Assembly: GCA_022360095.1 (NCBI GenBank)
Contig: JAKSDK010001506.1
Span: forward strand, 1-64,000
DNA from: Phycisphaerales bacterium
GTDB taxonomy: Bacteria > Planctomycetota > Phycisphaerae > UBA1845 > UTPLA1
Length of the DNA: 64,000 nt
Reading direction: 5' to 3'
Under the pieces are notes generated by a model. The model had not been told where the DNA came from. It ran no database searches and saw only the letters and a list, made by a program, of their open reading frames with translations. How positions within the stretch are numbered: position 1 is the stretch's first letter; each line of letters opens with the position of its first letter. This document shows, in pieces, positions 33,872 through 42,570 of the stretch. Position numbers and translations under genes: made by a program.

Positions 33872-34987
33872 ATGGTTTCCAGAACTGGTTTTGCTTCAGC
33901 ACTGACGCTCGCCGTGGTCGCATTTCACGGCTTACCGGCACTCGGGAGTGGCGGCGGCCCAGCCTTCATGACGCCTTTCGGCATTGCAGTCGAAGCCGGC
34001 GGCAGCCTGGTCGTCGTCGATTTCGGCTTGGCCGCCGTCGTGCGAGTGGACCCGGCGACCGGCGATCGTACCATCGTGTCCGACGCCGTCACCGGAAGCG
34101 GGCCCGCCTTCGTTGCTCCTGAAGGCATTGCGGTGGAGGCAAGCGGCGCCTTGATCGTCTCAGACAGCGGACTGGACGCCATCGTTCGGGTCGATCCAGT
34201 CAGCGGAGACCGCACCATCGTGTCCGACGCGGTCACCGGCAGCGGTCCGATCCTCTTAGGCCCTGAAGGCATCGTGGTGGAGGCCGGCGGCGATCTCGTC
34301 GTAACGGATTTCTTCCTGGCGGCCGTGCTGCGAGTGGACCCGGTCACCGGTGACCGCACCGTGGTCTCCGATCTCGTGACCGGGAGCGGGCCAACCCTGG
34401 GAGGGCCTGTGAGTCTCGGGTTGACTGCCGGTGGCGACTTGGTCGTCACCGACTTCTCCATCGGAACCGTTTTTCGAGTTGACCCGACCACCGGTGACCG
34501 AGTCGTCGTGTCCGGTCTCGCCACCGGCAGCGGACCGATGCTCTTTGGCTCCATCGGAATTGCAGAGGAGGCCGGCGGCGATCTGGTGGTCGCGGACTAT
34601 GGCTCGGCCACGGTATTTCGCGTGGACGCAATCACGGGTGACCGCACGGTCGTGTCCAATTCCACCAAAGGCAGCGGACCGGCGCTCAGTGCCGTCTTTG
34701 GGATCGCCGTGGAGGCGGACGGCAGCCTGGTCGTAACGGACTTCGGCTTCTTCGCGACGGTGCTTCGGATTGACCCCGTCACCGGTGATCGCGCGCCCGT
34801 GTGCGCTCCCTGTGCCCTCCCGGGCGACATTGATTCCAACACCGTTGTCGACGGCAACGACATCGCCGGCTTTATTCGAATCAAGCTCGGAGTCGCTGCG
34901 CCCGGCGATGACGTCGGCTGCGCAAACTACGGCACGGGCACCCTGGCTGGCGACATCGCGGCGTTCGTGGCGGATTTGACCGGCTAG
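33872..34987 (+). CDS. Secreted six-bladed NHL-type propeller with dockerin-like tail
   Basis: The 371-residue protein has a signal peptide (FASALTLAVVAFHGLPALG) and six repeats of 48 residues, each containing RVDPxTGDRTIVSDxVTGSGP and GIAVEAxGxLVVTD strands. This fits a six-bladed NHL/lyase-like beta-propeller. A dockerin-like EF-hand pair ends it (PGDIDSNTVVDGNDIAGFI; then GDIAAFVADLTG). The repeats are unusually uniform. It is probably a binding or scaffold protein at the surface; the ligand is unknown. GGAG precedes the start by nine bases. Its TAG stop and the TAG of the convergent gene share the CTAG at 34984-34987. Confidence 0.85.
   Translation: MVSRTGFASALTLAVVAFHGLPALGSGGGPAFMTPFGIAVEAGGSLVVVDFGLAAVVRVDPATGDRTIVSDAVTGSGPAFVAPEGIAVEASGALIVSDSGLDAIVRVDPVSGDRTIVSDAVTGSGPILLGPEGIVVEAGGDLVVTDFFLAAVLRVDPVTGDRTVVSDLVTGSGPTLGGPVSLGLTAGGDLVVTDFSIGTVFRVDPTTGDRVVVSGLATGSGPMLFGSIGIAEEAGGDLVVADYGSATVFRVDAITGDRTVVSNSTKGSGPALSAVFGIAVEADGSLVVTDFGFFATVLRIDPVTGDRAPVCAPCALPGDIDSNTVVDGNDIAGFIRIKLGVAAPGDDVGCANYGTGTLAGDIAAFVADLTG
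34043..34798 (+). repeat. 144-bp coding repeats of the NHL propeller
   Basis: Six copies of a 144-base unit encode the blades. Adjacent copies remain clearly alike at the DNA level (for example GTGACCGGGAGCGGGCC-like blocks), which indicates recent expansion or conversion. Confidence 0.75.
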
Positions 34988-36180
34988 GCCGACGACAGGC
35001 TTGCCATCATGGCATCGAGCAGAAATTTTGCCGCCCAATTGGGATAGGAGTAGCTCTGATAGTCACCGCTGATCGGGTACGAACCGGCAAGGCCGCCTTC
35101 AACGCCCTTGTCAGGATGCAACTGAGCCTGTTTGCTGCGAAGCGCAAGACCGAGACGTGATGCAGCTTCGTCGAACTGATGATCATTCAGCACACTCGCC
35201 ACGCGCCGCCAGAGCAGCAGCATCTGAGCATCTCCGGTCAGACAGACCCAATCCGCCGCTGCGCAAAAATGTGAATCAAGTCGGCCGGGAAAATGTCCGT
35301 CGCTGCGCTGAGCGCCGGCCATTGCGTGACAAGTGCGAAGCGCAAGTTGAATAAAGCGTTCATCATCCAGCAGAAGGCCTGCTTCAAAAAAACCTTCCGC
35401 AGCATAGGCGATCGTATGCGAGATCGGCTGCGTACAGTCCCAGAGGTCGTTCTTGTCCATCCAACCGGGCTTCGTCTCACAGCCGGCCGCCCATTCGAGA
35501 TTTTTTTTCGCGGCCTCGACAAATGCCGCGACTTGAAGCGCCTGTCCGGCACGGACCATGGCCCAGGCGACGCGCACGTTGTAGACATTCTCCGATTTGC
35601 GCGTCACTCGCGGTGATCCACCCTTGCGCCAGCAACCGTCGTCGTCCTGTTGCTCGATGAGCCATCGGCACGCCCGGATGGCCGCATCGGCGTACGACTC
35701 TTCACGCCAGGCCGCCCAGGCGTCGAGCCAGCCGTGGACGACCTGACCGGTATTAAAGATCGTCGGGACAACATCCGGTCTTCCGATCGTACCGGCCTGA
35801 ATGCCGCCGCAGTCCAGTTGAATATCGAGAAGCCAGTCCGCCGCACGCCTGGCGCGTTCTCGATAACGGGGATCGTCCGACGCATCTGCATACTTCAGGA
35901 AGGAACCAAGGATATAACCGGTGGTCTCCGGGTAGGATTTTTCCCAGCGGCCGGAGATCGGGTAGTAGCACTTCGAGAAGCCGCCGCGTTCTCCGTGGTC
36001 CTGAGCCGTCGCCAACCATCGCGCGGCAGCACTTGCATGTTCGCCAGGTGTTCCAACGGGATTCGATGCGATCCGCGTTTCTTCCCGATCGCGAAAGGAG
36101 CGCGCCGCCCAAACCTGCCGAAACCGGTGGCCGCGTTCGCGCAAGGCCCAATAGCGTTGTTTGAGTTTTTGCATTTCCAT
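34984..36180 (-). CDS. (alpha/alpha) toroid protein, glycoside-processing or epimerase-like
   Basis: The 398-residue protein contains repeated helical hairpins with Trp/Tyr-rich loops: SAAARWLATAQD, GYILGSFLKYAD, RRAADWLLDIQ, AAIRACRWLIEQQDDDGCW, GSYPISGDYQSYSYPNWAAKFLLDA. This is the signature of an (alpha/alpha)6 toroid, as in glycoside hydrolases, D-glucuronyl C5-epimerase C-domains and terpene cyclases. There is no signal peptide and no QW or DxDD cyclase motif, so sugar chemistry is more likely than terpene chemistry. It begins 5 bases after the GNAT stop and is the last gene of a four-gene unit with an adenylating ligase and a carrier protein. The exact reaction is unknown. Confidence 0.75.
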   Translation of the reverse strand: MEMQKLKQRYWALRERGHRFRQVWAARSFRDREETRIASNPVGTPGEHASAAARWLATAQDHGERGGFSKCYYPISGRWEKSYPETTGYILGSFLKYADASDDPRYRERARRAADWLLDIQLDCGGIQAGTIGRPDVVPTIFNTGQVVHGWLDAWAAWREESYADAAIRACRWLIEQQDDDGCWRKGGSPRVTRKSENVYNVRVAWAMVRAGQALQVAAFVEAAKKNLEWAAGCETKPGWMDKNDLWDCTQPISHTIAYAAEGFFEAGLLLDDERFIQLALRTCHAMAGAQRSDGHFPGRLDSHFCAAADWVCLTGDAQMLLLWRRVASVLNDHQFDEAASRLGLALRSKQAQLHPDKGVEGGLAGSYPISGDYQSYSYPNWAAKFLLDAMMASLSSA

Positions 36181-36185
36181 GGTGA

Positions 36186-36815
36186 TTACGATCTTTCGGT
36201 GGGCAATTCGGCGGCCATGATGTAATACTCTTGCCGATCTTCAGCGGTCATGTACTGACCGACCGGTTCGAATCCGAACGAACGGTAGAGTTCTACCGCA
36301 GGTTGGTTGTCCGCCGAAACATTGAGTCGAAAACGTTGAAAACCCGCGTCACGTCCCTGGGCGAGAAACTCTTTCACCAACCTCCGGCCGAATCCTCGAC
36401 CGCGACAATCGGCGCGAACGCCGACGCTGCTCAAATAATACTGATCCGCATCCACGGGAGGGAACACACTGAGTGCCGCTTTGGTCCTGGCCGTGAAGTC
36501 TGCTCGCTCTTTCGCAGGCATTCGCCGAAGCAGCGCGACCATGTCCGCGCTGACACAACGCGTCAACGCTTCGCCGTCCGTGGCAAAGAACCCTCCGACG
36601 GCAGTGGCGCCGTCAAGAAGCAATGATGCTCGCCCGATCCACATTTCCGAAGTTCGGCGCAGCAGCATTTCCCTGAGAATCTCCCGCGTCGCCTGAGGAC
36701 CACCGTAGAGCCAGTCATAGAACGGATTGCCCGCCTCATGCATCCACGGGATGACGTCGTCGACATACTGCTCCGGATTATGCACTTCGGAAAAACGGAC
36801 GAATCGGGGTTTCAC
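36186..36815 (-). CDS. GNAT-family N-acyltransferase
   Basis: From GTG 36815 the protein has 209 residues. I chose this start because it overlaps the carrier-protein stop as GTGA and has AAAAAGG about eight bases upstream; the longer frame from 36854 would overlap by 43 bases. The C-terminal half is a typical GNAT fold: YYLSSVGVRADCRGRGFGRRLV (motif A, Q/RxxGxG/A) and NQPAVELYRSFGFEPVG (motif B). Its coupling to a carrier protein suggests that it may transfer an acyl or aminoacyl group from the carrier to a sugar amine. This is inference; acetyl-CoA use is the family default. Confidence 0.8.
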   Translation of the reverse strand: MKPRFVRFSEVHNPEQYVDDVIPWMHEAGNPFYDWLYGGPQATREILREMLLRRTSEMWIGRASLLLDGATAVGGFFATDGEALTRCVSADMVALLRRMPAKERADFTARTKAALSVFPPVDADQYYLSSVGVRADCRGRGFGRRLVKEFLAQGRDAGFQRFRLNVSADNQPAVELYRSFGFEPVGQYMTAEDRQEYYIMAAELPTERS

Positions 36816-37090
36816 GATGCCAGCCTTTTTCCGGAAGCTTCGACGTAGCGACACAATGAGCCGAGATGTGTCAGCTTTTCGGCGTCGAGCTCTTCGAAAT
36901 CGATGCTCATCTCGAATTGGGATTCCAGCGCTGTGACCATGTCGAGGATGCCCAACGAATCGATGATTCCTTCTCGCAGCAGATCAAAGTCATCCGTCAC
37001 CGATTCGATCGAAATCCCTTTCCGAGCCAACGGCTCGGCGTACGTGTCCAGGAGGAAGGCTCGAACCTGCCGTGATGATACGCTTGCCAT
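36812..37090 (-). CDS. Acyl/peptidyl carrier protein
   Basis: The 92-residue protein has the four-helix carrier pattern with the phosphopantetheine attachment serine in EGIIDSLGILDMVTALE (Ser about 45). Its ATG overlaps the ligase stop as TAATG, so ligase and carrier are translationally coupled. The pair resembles DltA/DltC and the ligase/carrier pairs of PEP-CTERM-type exopolysaccharide loci. It probably accepts the adenylated acid from the ligase and hands it to the downstream GNAT. Confidence 0.88.
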   Translation of the reverse strand: MASVSSRQVRAFLLDTYAEPLARKGISIESVTDDFDLLREGIIDSLGILDMVTALESQFEMSIDFEELDAEKLTHLGSLCRYVEASGKRLAS

Positions 37091-38724
37091 TATTTTTCTG
37101 CCTCCAATGTTGCCAATAGGACCTGGCGATCCACTTTGCCGTTCGTGCTGAGGGGGATGTCAGGGACAAGCCGGTACTCCCGCGGCACCATGTACTCGGG
37201 TAATCTGTGACGGACTTTCCGCTCGACGTCTTCCAAATCGGCCGTATCCGTTCCCAGGAACGCGACGATGCCTTCCGCCCCGCTTGATGTCCGCGGCCAG
37301 CCGACGGCGACGGCAATCGACACGCCGACGACGTCTCGAAGCACAGCCTCGACCTCGCCAAGCTCGATTCGATACCCCAGTATCTTGATCTGCTGATCTT
37401 TGCGGCCCACATAGGTCATCGGCTCTCCGTTGATCGGACTGCGAACGAGATCACCGGTGCAATAAAACGTCCGCTCGCTGTCGGGCGGCCTGAGAAAAGC
37501 GGTGGCGGTTCGGTTGGAATCTCCCCAATATCCGAGCGACAATTGCGGACCCGTGGCGATCAGCTCTCCTGTTTCACCGGGAACCACGTCCTGCAGAGAG
37601 TCGTCCACAACACGGAAAGTCATTTTTGGAAACGGCTCGCCGATGGGCACGATTCCGTCAAGACTCTCAAGCGGCGTTTGCCGGACATCGTAACGATAAT
37701 ATGAGCAAGCAACGGTAAGTTCCGTCGGGCCGTAAAGATTCTCAACGATTGAGTTTGGAGCCGCCGCCTGCCATGCATGGGCCGCCTCCAATGAAAGGGC
37801 TTCGCCGCAAAACAAACTCCGTCGCAACGTGGCATGCCTACCCGGCTTCAACTCGCCCAACCGCTTCATGAAGGTAATCACCGACGGCACCGAGATCCAG
37901 GTCGTCAATTCATTCTGCGTGATAAACCGGCCTGGCTTGGTCACCTGGCGATCGGTCGGACAGCACAGACACGCGCCTTGTTGCCAGGGAACGAAAAGCC
38001 CCATGATCGAGAGATCAAAGGTCAGATCGGACACTTGCGCCACACGGTCGGACTCATCGAATCCATAACGCTCGACCATGGCCTCGACAAAAGCGAGTAC
38101 GTTACGTTGCGTAACCATCACGCCCTTTGGATCGCCCGTGCTGCCGGAAGTGAAGAGGAGATAGGCCAGAGCGTCGGACGAAACGGCGGCGGGCTCCCAG
38201 GAATCTGCCGACCGAAAACCGTCCGCGGCCACAAAATGATGGGCAGGCCACCGATCGATGAGCTCTTGAGCTTCACGTCGGTGGGGCAACAAAACGGTCA
38301 TGGCGTGATCGACTCCTGAAAGGACATCAGGTAGCTGTGATTCTGAAGTCTGGTCCACGATCAAGGCCGTGCAACCTGACTGCCGAAGCATCGCCGTCGT
38401 TCTGGCCGCCGGCAGCTTGTGGTTCAAGGGAACGTAACCATGACCGCGGAAGAGTGCGGCAAGTAGCCCGGCATAGGCCGTGAGCGACCGGTTGGCAAAA
38501 ACTGCCGTCAGCAGCGGACCGTCTGCGGCGTGATACATAAGCGTCGCGGCCAGAGCGGCGGCGTGCTCACGGAGCTGTGCATAGCTGAGGACGACGTCGT
38601 CCAGAACAAGGGCTCGTGAATCAGGAAATCGGTCGCAGGATTGAAGAAAACCGCTCGCCAGCCCCGCCCAGGATGCCTGGGCGTCACCTGGACATCGTTG
38701 GGCGACAATAGGTTGCACGATCAT
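37090..38724 (-). CDS. AMP-forming amino-acid/acyl adenylating ligase (DltA/NRPS A-domain type)
   Basis: From ATG 38724 the protein has 544 residues. The longer frame to 38976 would run through the divergent promoter and into the opposite gene. All ANL motifs are present: LLFTSGSTGDPKGV (A3), FDLSIMGLF (A4), NLYGPTELT (A5), GELIATGPQLSLGYWG, YCTGDLV (A7), GRKDQQIKILGYRIELGEVE (A8) and STNGKVDR (A10, catalytic Lys). This pattern is closer to free-standing A domains/DltA than to acyl-CoA synthetases. There is no condensation or thioesterase domain. With the adjacent carrier protein it probably loads an amino or carboxylic acid for polymer modification. The substrate cannot be read by eye. Confidence 0.88.
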   Translation of the reverse strand: MIVQPIVAQRCPGDAQASWAGLASGFLQSCDRFPDSRALVLDDVVLSYAQLREHAAALAATLMYHAADGPLLTAVFANRSLTAYAGLLAALFRGHGYVPLNHKLPAARTTAMLRQSGCTALIVDQTSESQLPDVLSGVDHAMTVLLPHRREAQELIDRWPAHHFVAADGFRSADSWEPAAVSSDALAYLLFTSGSTGDPKGVMVTQRNVLAFVEAMVERYGFDESDRVAQVSDLTFDLSIMGLFVPWQQGACLCCPTDRQVTKPGRFITQNELTTWISVPSVITFMKRLGELKPGRHATLRRSLFCGEALSLEAAHAWQAAAPNSIVENLYGPTELTVACSYYRYDVRQTPLESLDGIVPIGEPFPKMTFRVVDDSLQDVVPGETGELIATGPQLSLGYWGDSNRTATAFLRPPDSERTFYCTGDLVRSPINGEPMTYVGRKDQQIKILGYRIELGEVEAVLRDVVGVSIAVAVGWPRTSSGAEGIVAFLGTDTADLEDVERKVRHRLPEYMVPREYRLVPDIPLSTNGKVDRQVLLATLEAEK

Positions 38725-38900
38725 GGTCTCCAATTCACCTGATCGTATATCGGCTGGATCTGCCGGTGGAGCCGCGATCTTAAATGCACGTTTTGAGAGA
38801 TGTGCCCCATTTCCCGGCCATGGCGGCTCCTGGGGACGGTTCAAGTCGGAATCTTCGGTTCTTCGATAAATAACGAAGGCGAACAACCGGAGGATCATGC

Positions 38901-39809
38901 TTGCCGACTGACCAGAATGCGCTGGCCTTGCGCCCACATCCGCCCGGACCACGGAGTTTGAGAGACCTCGCGACACGACTGCGGTCCGGCTGTGGGCGGC
39001 TTCTTCGTCAGTATCGCTTCGCCTGCCCCCCCGGCCACGTCACTCGAGGTTTGCGCGCTCTAGGCGTTTGTCCCGGCGACACGATCATGGTCCAAAGTGC
39101 CTTCAGCGGTTTCAGCTATTTCAAAGGCTCGCCCATCGACGCGATCCGTAGCATCGTATCGGCCGTTCAGCCGGAGGGAACGGTGGTGATGCCGGCGTTT
39201 CCGTTTGACGGGACGAGTTTCGAATATCTGGAACGGCACCCGACGTTCGATGTCAAAAAATCGCCTGCCCGCACGGGCCTCCTGTGTGAGATTTTTCGGC
39301 GCAGCTTCGCGCCGATACGAAGTCTGCATCCCACACATTCCGTCCTGGCCCTGGGCCCTCGTGCCAAAGGGATCGTCGGCGATCATCATCGATCGCGAAC
39401 ACCGTTTGATCAGCATTCTCCGTGGCATCGCCTTTATGAACTGAATGCATGGGACGTCAACGTGGGCTTGTCGCTACAGCGCCTGGCGATCACGCATTGT
39501 CACTATTTCGAAGAACGGCTCGAATCGAAACTTGATCTACCGCTGTATTGGCCGGAGGCCTTCAAGGCAAAGGTGCGAGACGAGCACGGGGGGGAGACGA
39601 GTGTGCAGGCGTATGCCCACCACCCGGCATCGCGTCGTGCCAGGAACTACCCCAGGTTGTCCCGACGTTTCCTGGATGCCGGAGCACTCCGGCATGTTCG
39701 CGTCGGTGCGATCGACATCTGGGCGGGACGAGTTCGAACCTTATTTGAGGTCGTTCAGGATCTCGTGACAAAAGGTATACCCGCGTTTCACGAATCAGCG
39801 CAAACATGA
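38901..39809 (+). CDS. AAC(3)-family (Antibiotic_NAT) N-acetyltransferase
   Basis: The 302-residue protein matches the AAC(3) fold: GLRALGVCPGDTIMVQSAFS, a central DAIRSIVSAVQPEGTVVMP, LHPTHSVLALGPRAKGIV, and SPWHRLYELNAWDVNVGLSLQRLAITHCHYFEE with the catalytic His. The TTG start has GGAGG seven bases before it; the nearby ATG at 38897 opens only a five-codon frame. In polysaccharide clusters, members of this family acetylate amino sugars rather than drugs, and that is the likely role here given the ATGA-overlapping deacetylase gene downstream. It is divergent from the ligase operon. Confidence 0.82.
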   Translation: MPTDQNALALRPHPPGPRSLRDLATRLRSGCGRLLRQYRFACPPGHVTRGLRALGVCPGDTIMVQSAFSGFSYFKGSPIDAIRSIVSAVQPEGTVVMPAFPFDGTSFEYLERHPTFDVKKSPARTGLLCEIFRRSFAPIRSLHPTHSVLALGPRAKGIVGDHHRSRTPFDQHSPWHRLYELNAWDVNVGLSLQRLAITHCHYFEERLESKLDLPLYWPEAFKAKVRDEHGGETSVQAYAHHPASRRARNYPRLSRRFLDAGALRHVRVGAIDIWAGRVRTLFEVVQDLVTKGIPAFHESAQT

Positions 39810-42532
39810 GTCCACGAGACGCGACCGAAAAGCCCATAGGTCGGAGCCTCAGCATGTCCGCGACGTCATCGTTGCCCCAACAGAAACCCGAGCGCTCACA
39901 ATCTGTGTTCGCGCCGGGGAACGTGCACTCCCCAGACAAGACGGATCCGACAACGATATCCGTCCACATGGATTCACATCTTGATGATCCACGCAGGCGA
40001 TACGGCATGGCGCAACTGCTGCGCTGCATCGGCTTGCGAACGTCCTTCGAGAATTCATCGGAGCCTGTCATTTACATCGGCTCCGACATCACCGTCGGCC
40101 AAAAGGCCGCGCTATGGATCGAGGCTGACCCCGGCTCGTTTCCACTGGATGCTCCACCGCAAACTGCGGATATTCAGGACATCCCCGTCCTGTTCCGCGC
40201 TCGCCCCCCGGCCGTGCTGGTCCACGGCAATCGCGTCGAGTTCGATCTCGCCTTGGCGACCTGGTATTGGTTGACGCTGTATCACGAGCGATACACCGCC
40301 CGACGCGATTCACATGGACGCGTCCCCGTGTCGGCGAGCTTACTCTCGACAAGCGGATGGAAGAACCGTCCTCCCGTTCTTCGTTATGCCGAGCTCGTTT
40401 CGCATCGACTGGAAACACGTGGGGTTGAGCGCAAGCCCATTGCGAGATGGCCGTTCGGAGCGCGCTATGCCGTTGCCCTGTCACACGATGTCGATCTTCC
40501 GGAACGCCCCTCTCGCGGCGCTGCACTCTTGAAGGAGCTGATACTCGGGAAGCGATCCCGCCGTGAGTCGTACTGGGCCCTGCGAGCCGAACTAAAAGCA
40601 AGGGGGATCTACGAATCTTTGTTCGCGCCCGCCTCGGATCGGTCGGAATGGAATTTCCCGACGATCTGCGACCTCGAACTGCGCCACGGATGCCGGTCCG
40701 CCTTTTACTTCGCCGTCGTGGGCCGTCACGAAGGGCATCCCTGCGACATCACTTATGATGTGACGCAACGAAGGTATTCCGACCTGTTTCGCCGTCTGAC
40801 CCGCGGAGGGTGGGAAGTCGGTTTGCACGCCGCCTATCTGACAAAATCGAGTCGTCCGGAGTTCAAAAGACAAATTCATCGGCTGCAAGCACGGACGCCC
40901 AACGCGGTTCAGGGGGTGCGTCATCACTTCCTGCAGGTGGATCACGCCGATCCAACGCGATCTCTCCTGGCACACGCGGATTCGGGACTGATCTACGATA
41001 CATCGATCGGCTTCAACGACGGTCCCGGTTTTCGTGCCGGGACGGCTCTTCCTTATCAGCCCTACGATCCCACGCGCGAAACTTGCAGGGAGTTCGTCGA
41101 AATACCCATGTCTATCACCGACACCTATTTTCCCAAGCGGGATAGGAAAGCCGCCGCCGACCTTGTGGTCCGCCATCTTCAAACGGTTCGATCCTTAAAT
41201 GGCGTCGGCGTTTTGAATTGGCATGTCGGACACTGGGATACGGACCCGGGTTGGCACGCAGGCTATGAAGCGGCGTGCGAATTTCTTTCGCTCGATTCCG
41301 GCGTCTGGATCGCCACACCTGCACAAATCGCACGGTGGTGGCTGTATGGAGAAATACCGGATCACGCTGCGGCTCATTCCGACGGGCATCCGATAGGCGG
41401 CATCACAGGCCGGGTTCGCAGGAAATTAGGTCGCATTCTGAAACCAAGTCAGCACAGTGCACAAATCGACGCCCGAACGATCCCCACCGAGAAACGATCG
41501 CGTCCGCGCCCGGATGACCTCGAACTTCGGTACTGGCGTCCCGGCGACACCGAAGCAATCAACGCGATGTATAACGAACTCGATCCGCGACTGCGTACGG
41601 AGACCCGCCTTAAAGGCTACGAGCCGCGTACAACTGCACGCTGGAACTGGGAATTCGGTTCCAACAAGGAGCTGTGTCCGGATGGTCCCGGCTACGCGGT
41701 CGCATTCCATCATGGCCGGGTCGTTGGAATCCAGGCCTACATCCCGATCGAACTGCAACATAACGGTCGAATCATTCGATCCGGCAAAATCGAAGACATC
41801 CTGATTCACCCCGACTATCGCGGAATGGGCGTCGCAGACGACCTGGCACAGCTTCTCATTCGGCGCGCGACGCAAAACGATTTTTCTGCGTTGTGGGTCT
41901 TTACGTCGACCGCCGAATCGCTTTTAGGGCGAAACGGTTTTCAGACCGTCGCACCGTTTGACGTCATGCAAACTTGCTTGTCGTCCACTGCACCCCCCGC
42001 CGAATCAGATGTCGTCGTACGCGAGCTTGGCATGCCCGATGAACGCTGTGACGACTTTGCGGCAGAATTCGGCAGACAGATCGGCGGAATCACGGAGCAC
42101 TTGTCGTCGAAATTCCTACGTTGGCGAATCAACGACAATCCCCTGGCCGAGTACGCAGCGTTCGCCGCCTTGGACAAGGGGCGCGTTGTAGGGATATCCG
42201 CGTTCAAACTGGATGATCATCGCAAGACCGGTTATGTCTCCGAACTGGCCGTGACGGCCCACGCCTCTGATTCTTTCAAACACCTCGCCGACGGTCTATT
42301 GCGCCCCGGTCTGGATCTGTTTCAGTCACGTGGATATCGTCATGCGGAGGCCAGACCTTCCGGAGAACACCCATACAACCTCGCGCTCCGCACCGCCCTC
42401 GCATCGCACGGCTTCAGCGAAGTTGCGACGCACAACCCCGCAAAGCTCATGGTGCGCCCGATCGGTGAAGGCAGCACCTCAATGCTTGACCCATCATGCT
42501 GGCGCCTCAGCGAACTCATGCGAGAGTATTAA
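39806..42532 (+). CDS. Fusion of polysaccharide deacetylase and GNAT acyltransferase
   Basis: The protein has 908 residues. The N-terminal two-thirds resembles DUF7033-plus-polysaccharide-deacetylase proteins: AVALSHDVDLPERP (metal-binding Asp/His), WEVGLHAAYLTKS, VRHHFLQVD, IYDTSIGFNDGPGFRAGT and NWHVGHW. After a linker near 575 two GNAT-like units follow (DLELRYWRPGDTEAINAMYNELDPR; IEDILIHPDYRGMGVADDL; then SELAVTAHASDSFKHLADG), resembling FemX-type tandem GNAT folds. There is no signal peptide, so action on cytoplasmic lipid-linked sugars is likely. The start overlaps the upstream stop as ATGA. The deacetylase could free an amine that the GNAT half re-acylates. Confidence 0.82.
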   Translation: MSPRDATEKPIGRSLSMSATSSLPQQKPERSQSVFAPGNVHSPDKTDPTTISVHMDSHLDDPRRRYGMAQLLRCIGLRTSFENSSEPVIYIGSDITVGQKAALWIEADPGSFPLDAPPQTADIQDIPVLFRARPPAVLVHGNRVEFDLALATWYWLTLYHERYTARRDSHGRVPVSASLLSTSGWKNRPPVLRYAELVSHRLETRGVERKPIARWPFGARYAVALSHDVDLPERPSRGAALLKELILGKRSRRESYWALRAELKARGIYESLFAPASDRSEWNFPTICDLELRHGCRSAFYFAVVGRHEGHPCDITYDVTQRRYSDLFRRLTRGGWEVGLHAAYLTKSSRPEFKRQIHRLQARTPNAVQGVRHHFLQVDHADPTRSLLAHADSGLIYDTSIGFNDGPGFRAGTALPYQPYDPTRETCREFVEIPMSITDTYFPKRDRKAAADLVVRHLQTVRSLNGVGVLNWHVGHWDTDPGWHAGYEAACEFLSLDSGVWIATPAQIARWWLYGEIPDHAAAHSDGHPIGGITGRVRRKLGRILKPSQHSAQIDARTIPTEKRSRPRPDDLELRYWRPGDTEAINAMYNELDPRLRTETRLKGYEPRTTARWNWEFGSNKELCPDGPGYAVAFHHGRVVGIQAYIPIELQHNGRIIRSGKIEDILIHPDYRGMGVADDLAQLLIRRATQNDFSALWVFTSTAESLLGRNGFQTVAPFDVMQTCLSSTAPPAESDVVVRELGMPDERCDDFAAEFGRQIGGITEHLSSKFLRWRINDNPLAEYAAFAALDKGRVVGISAFKLDDHRKTGYVSELAVTAHASDSFKHLADGLLRPGLDLFQSRGYRHAEARPSGEHPYNLALRTALASHGFSEVATHNPAKLMVRPIGEGSTSMLDPSCWRLSELMREY

Positions 42533-42570
42533 AGCGACAACCGGGGGTGCTCGATTTAATTTGTCATCAC

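Noticed and set aside
36255..36280. GGTTCGAATCC resembling a tRNA T-arm
   Set aside because: It lies within the conserved motif B coding region of the GNAT gene, and no acceptor, D or anticodon arms can be folded around it.
38725..38976. 84-residue N-terminal extension of the adenylating ligase
   Set aside because: It would cross the divergent promoter region and the start of the AAC(3)-like gene, and it lacks similarity to ligase N-termini; ATG 38724 fits the family.
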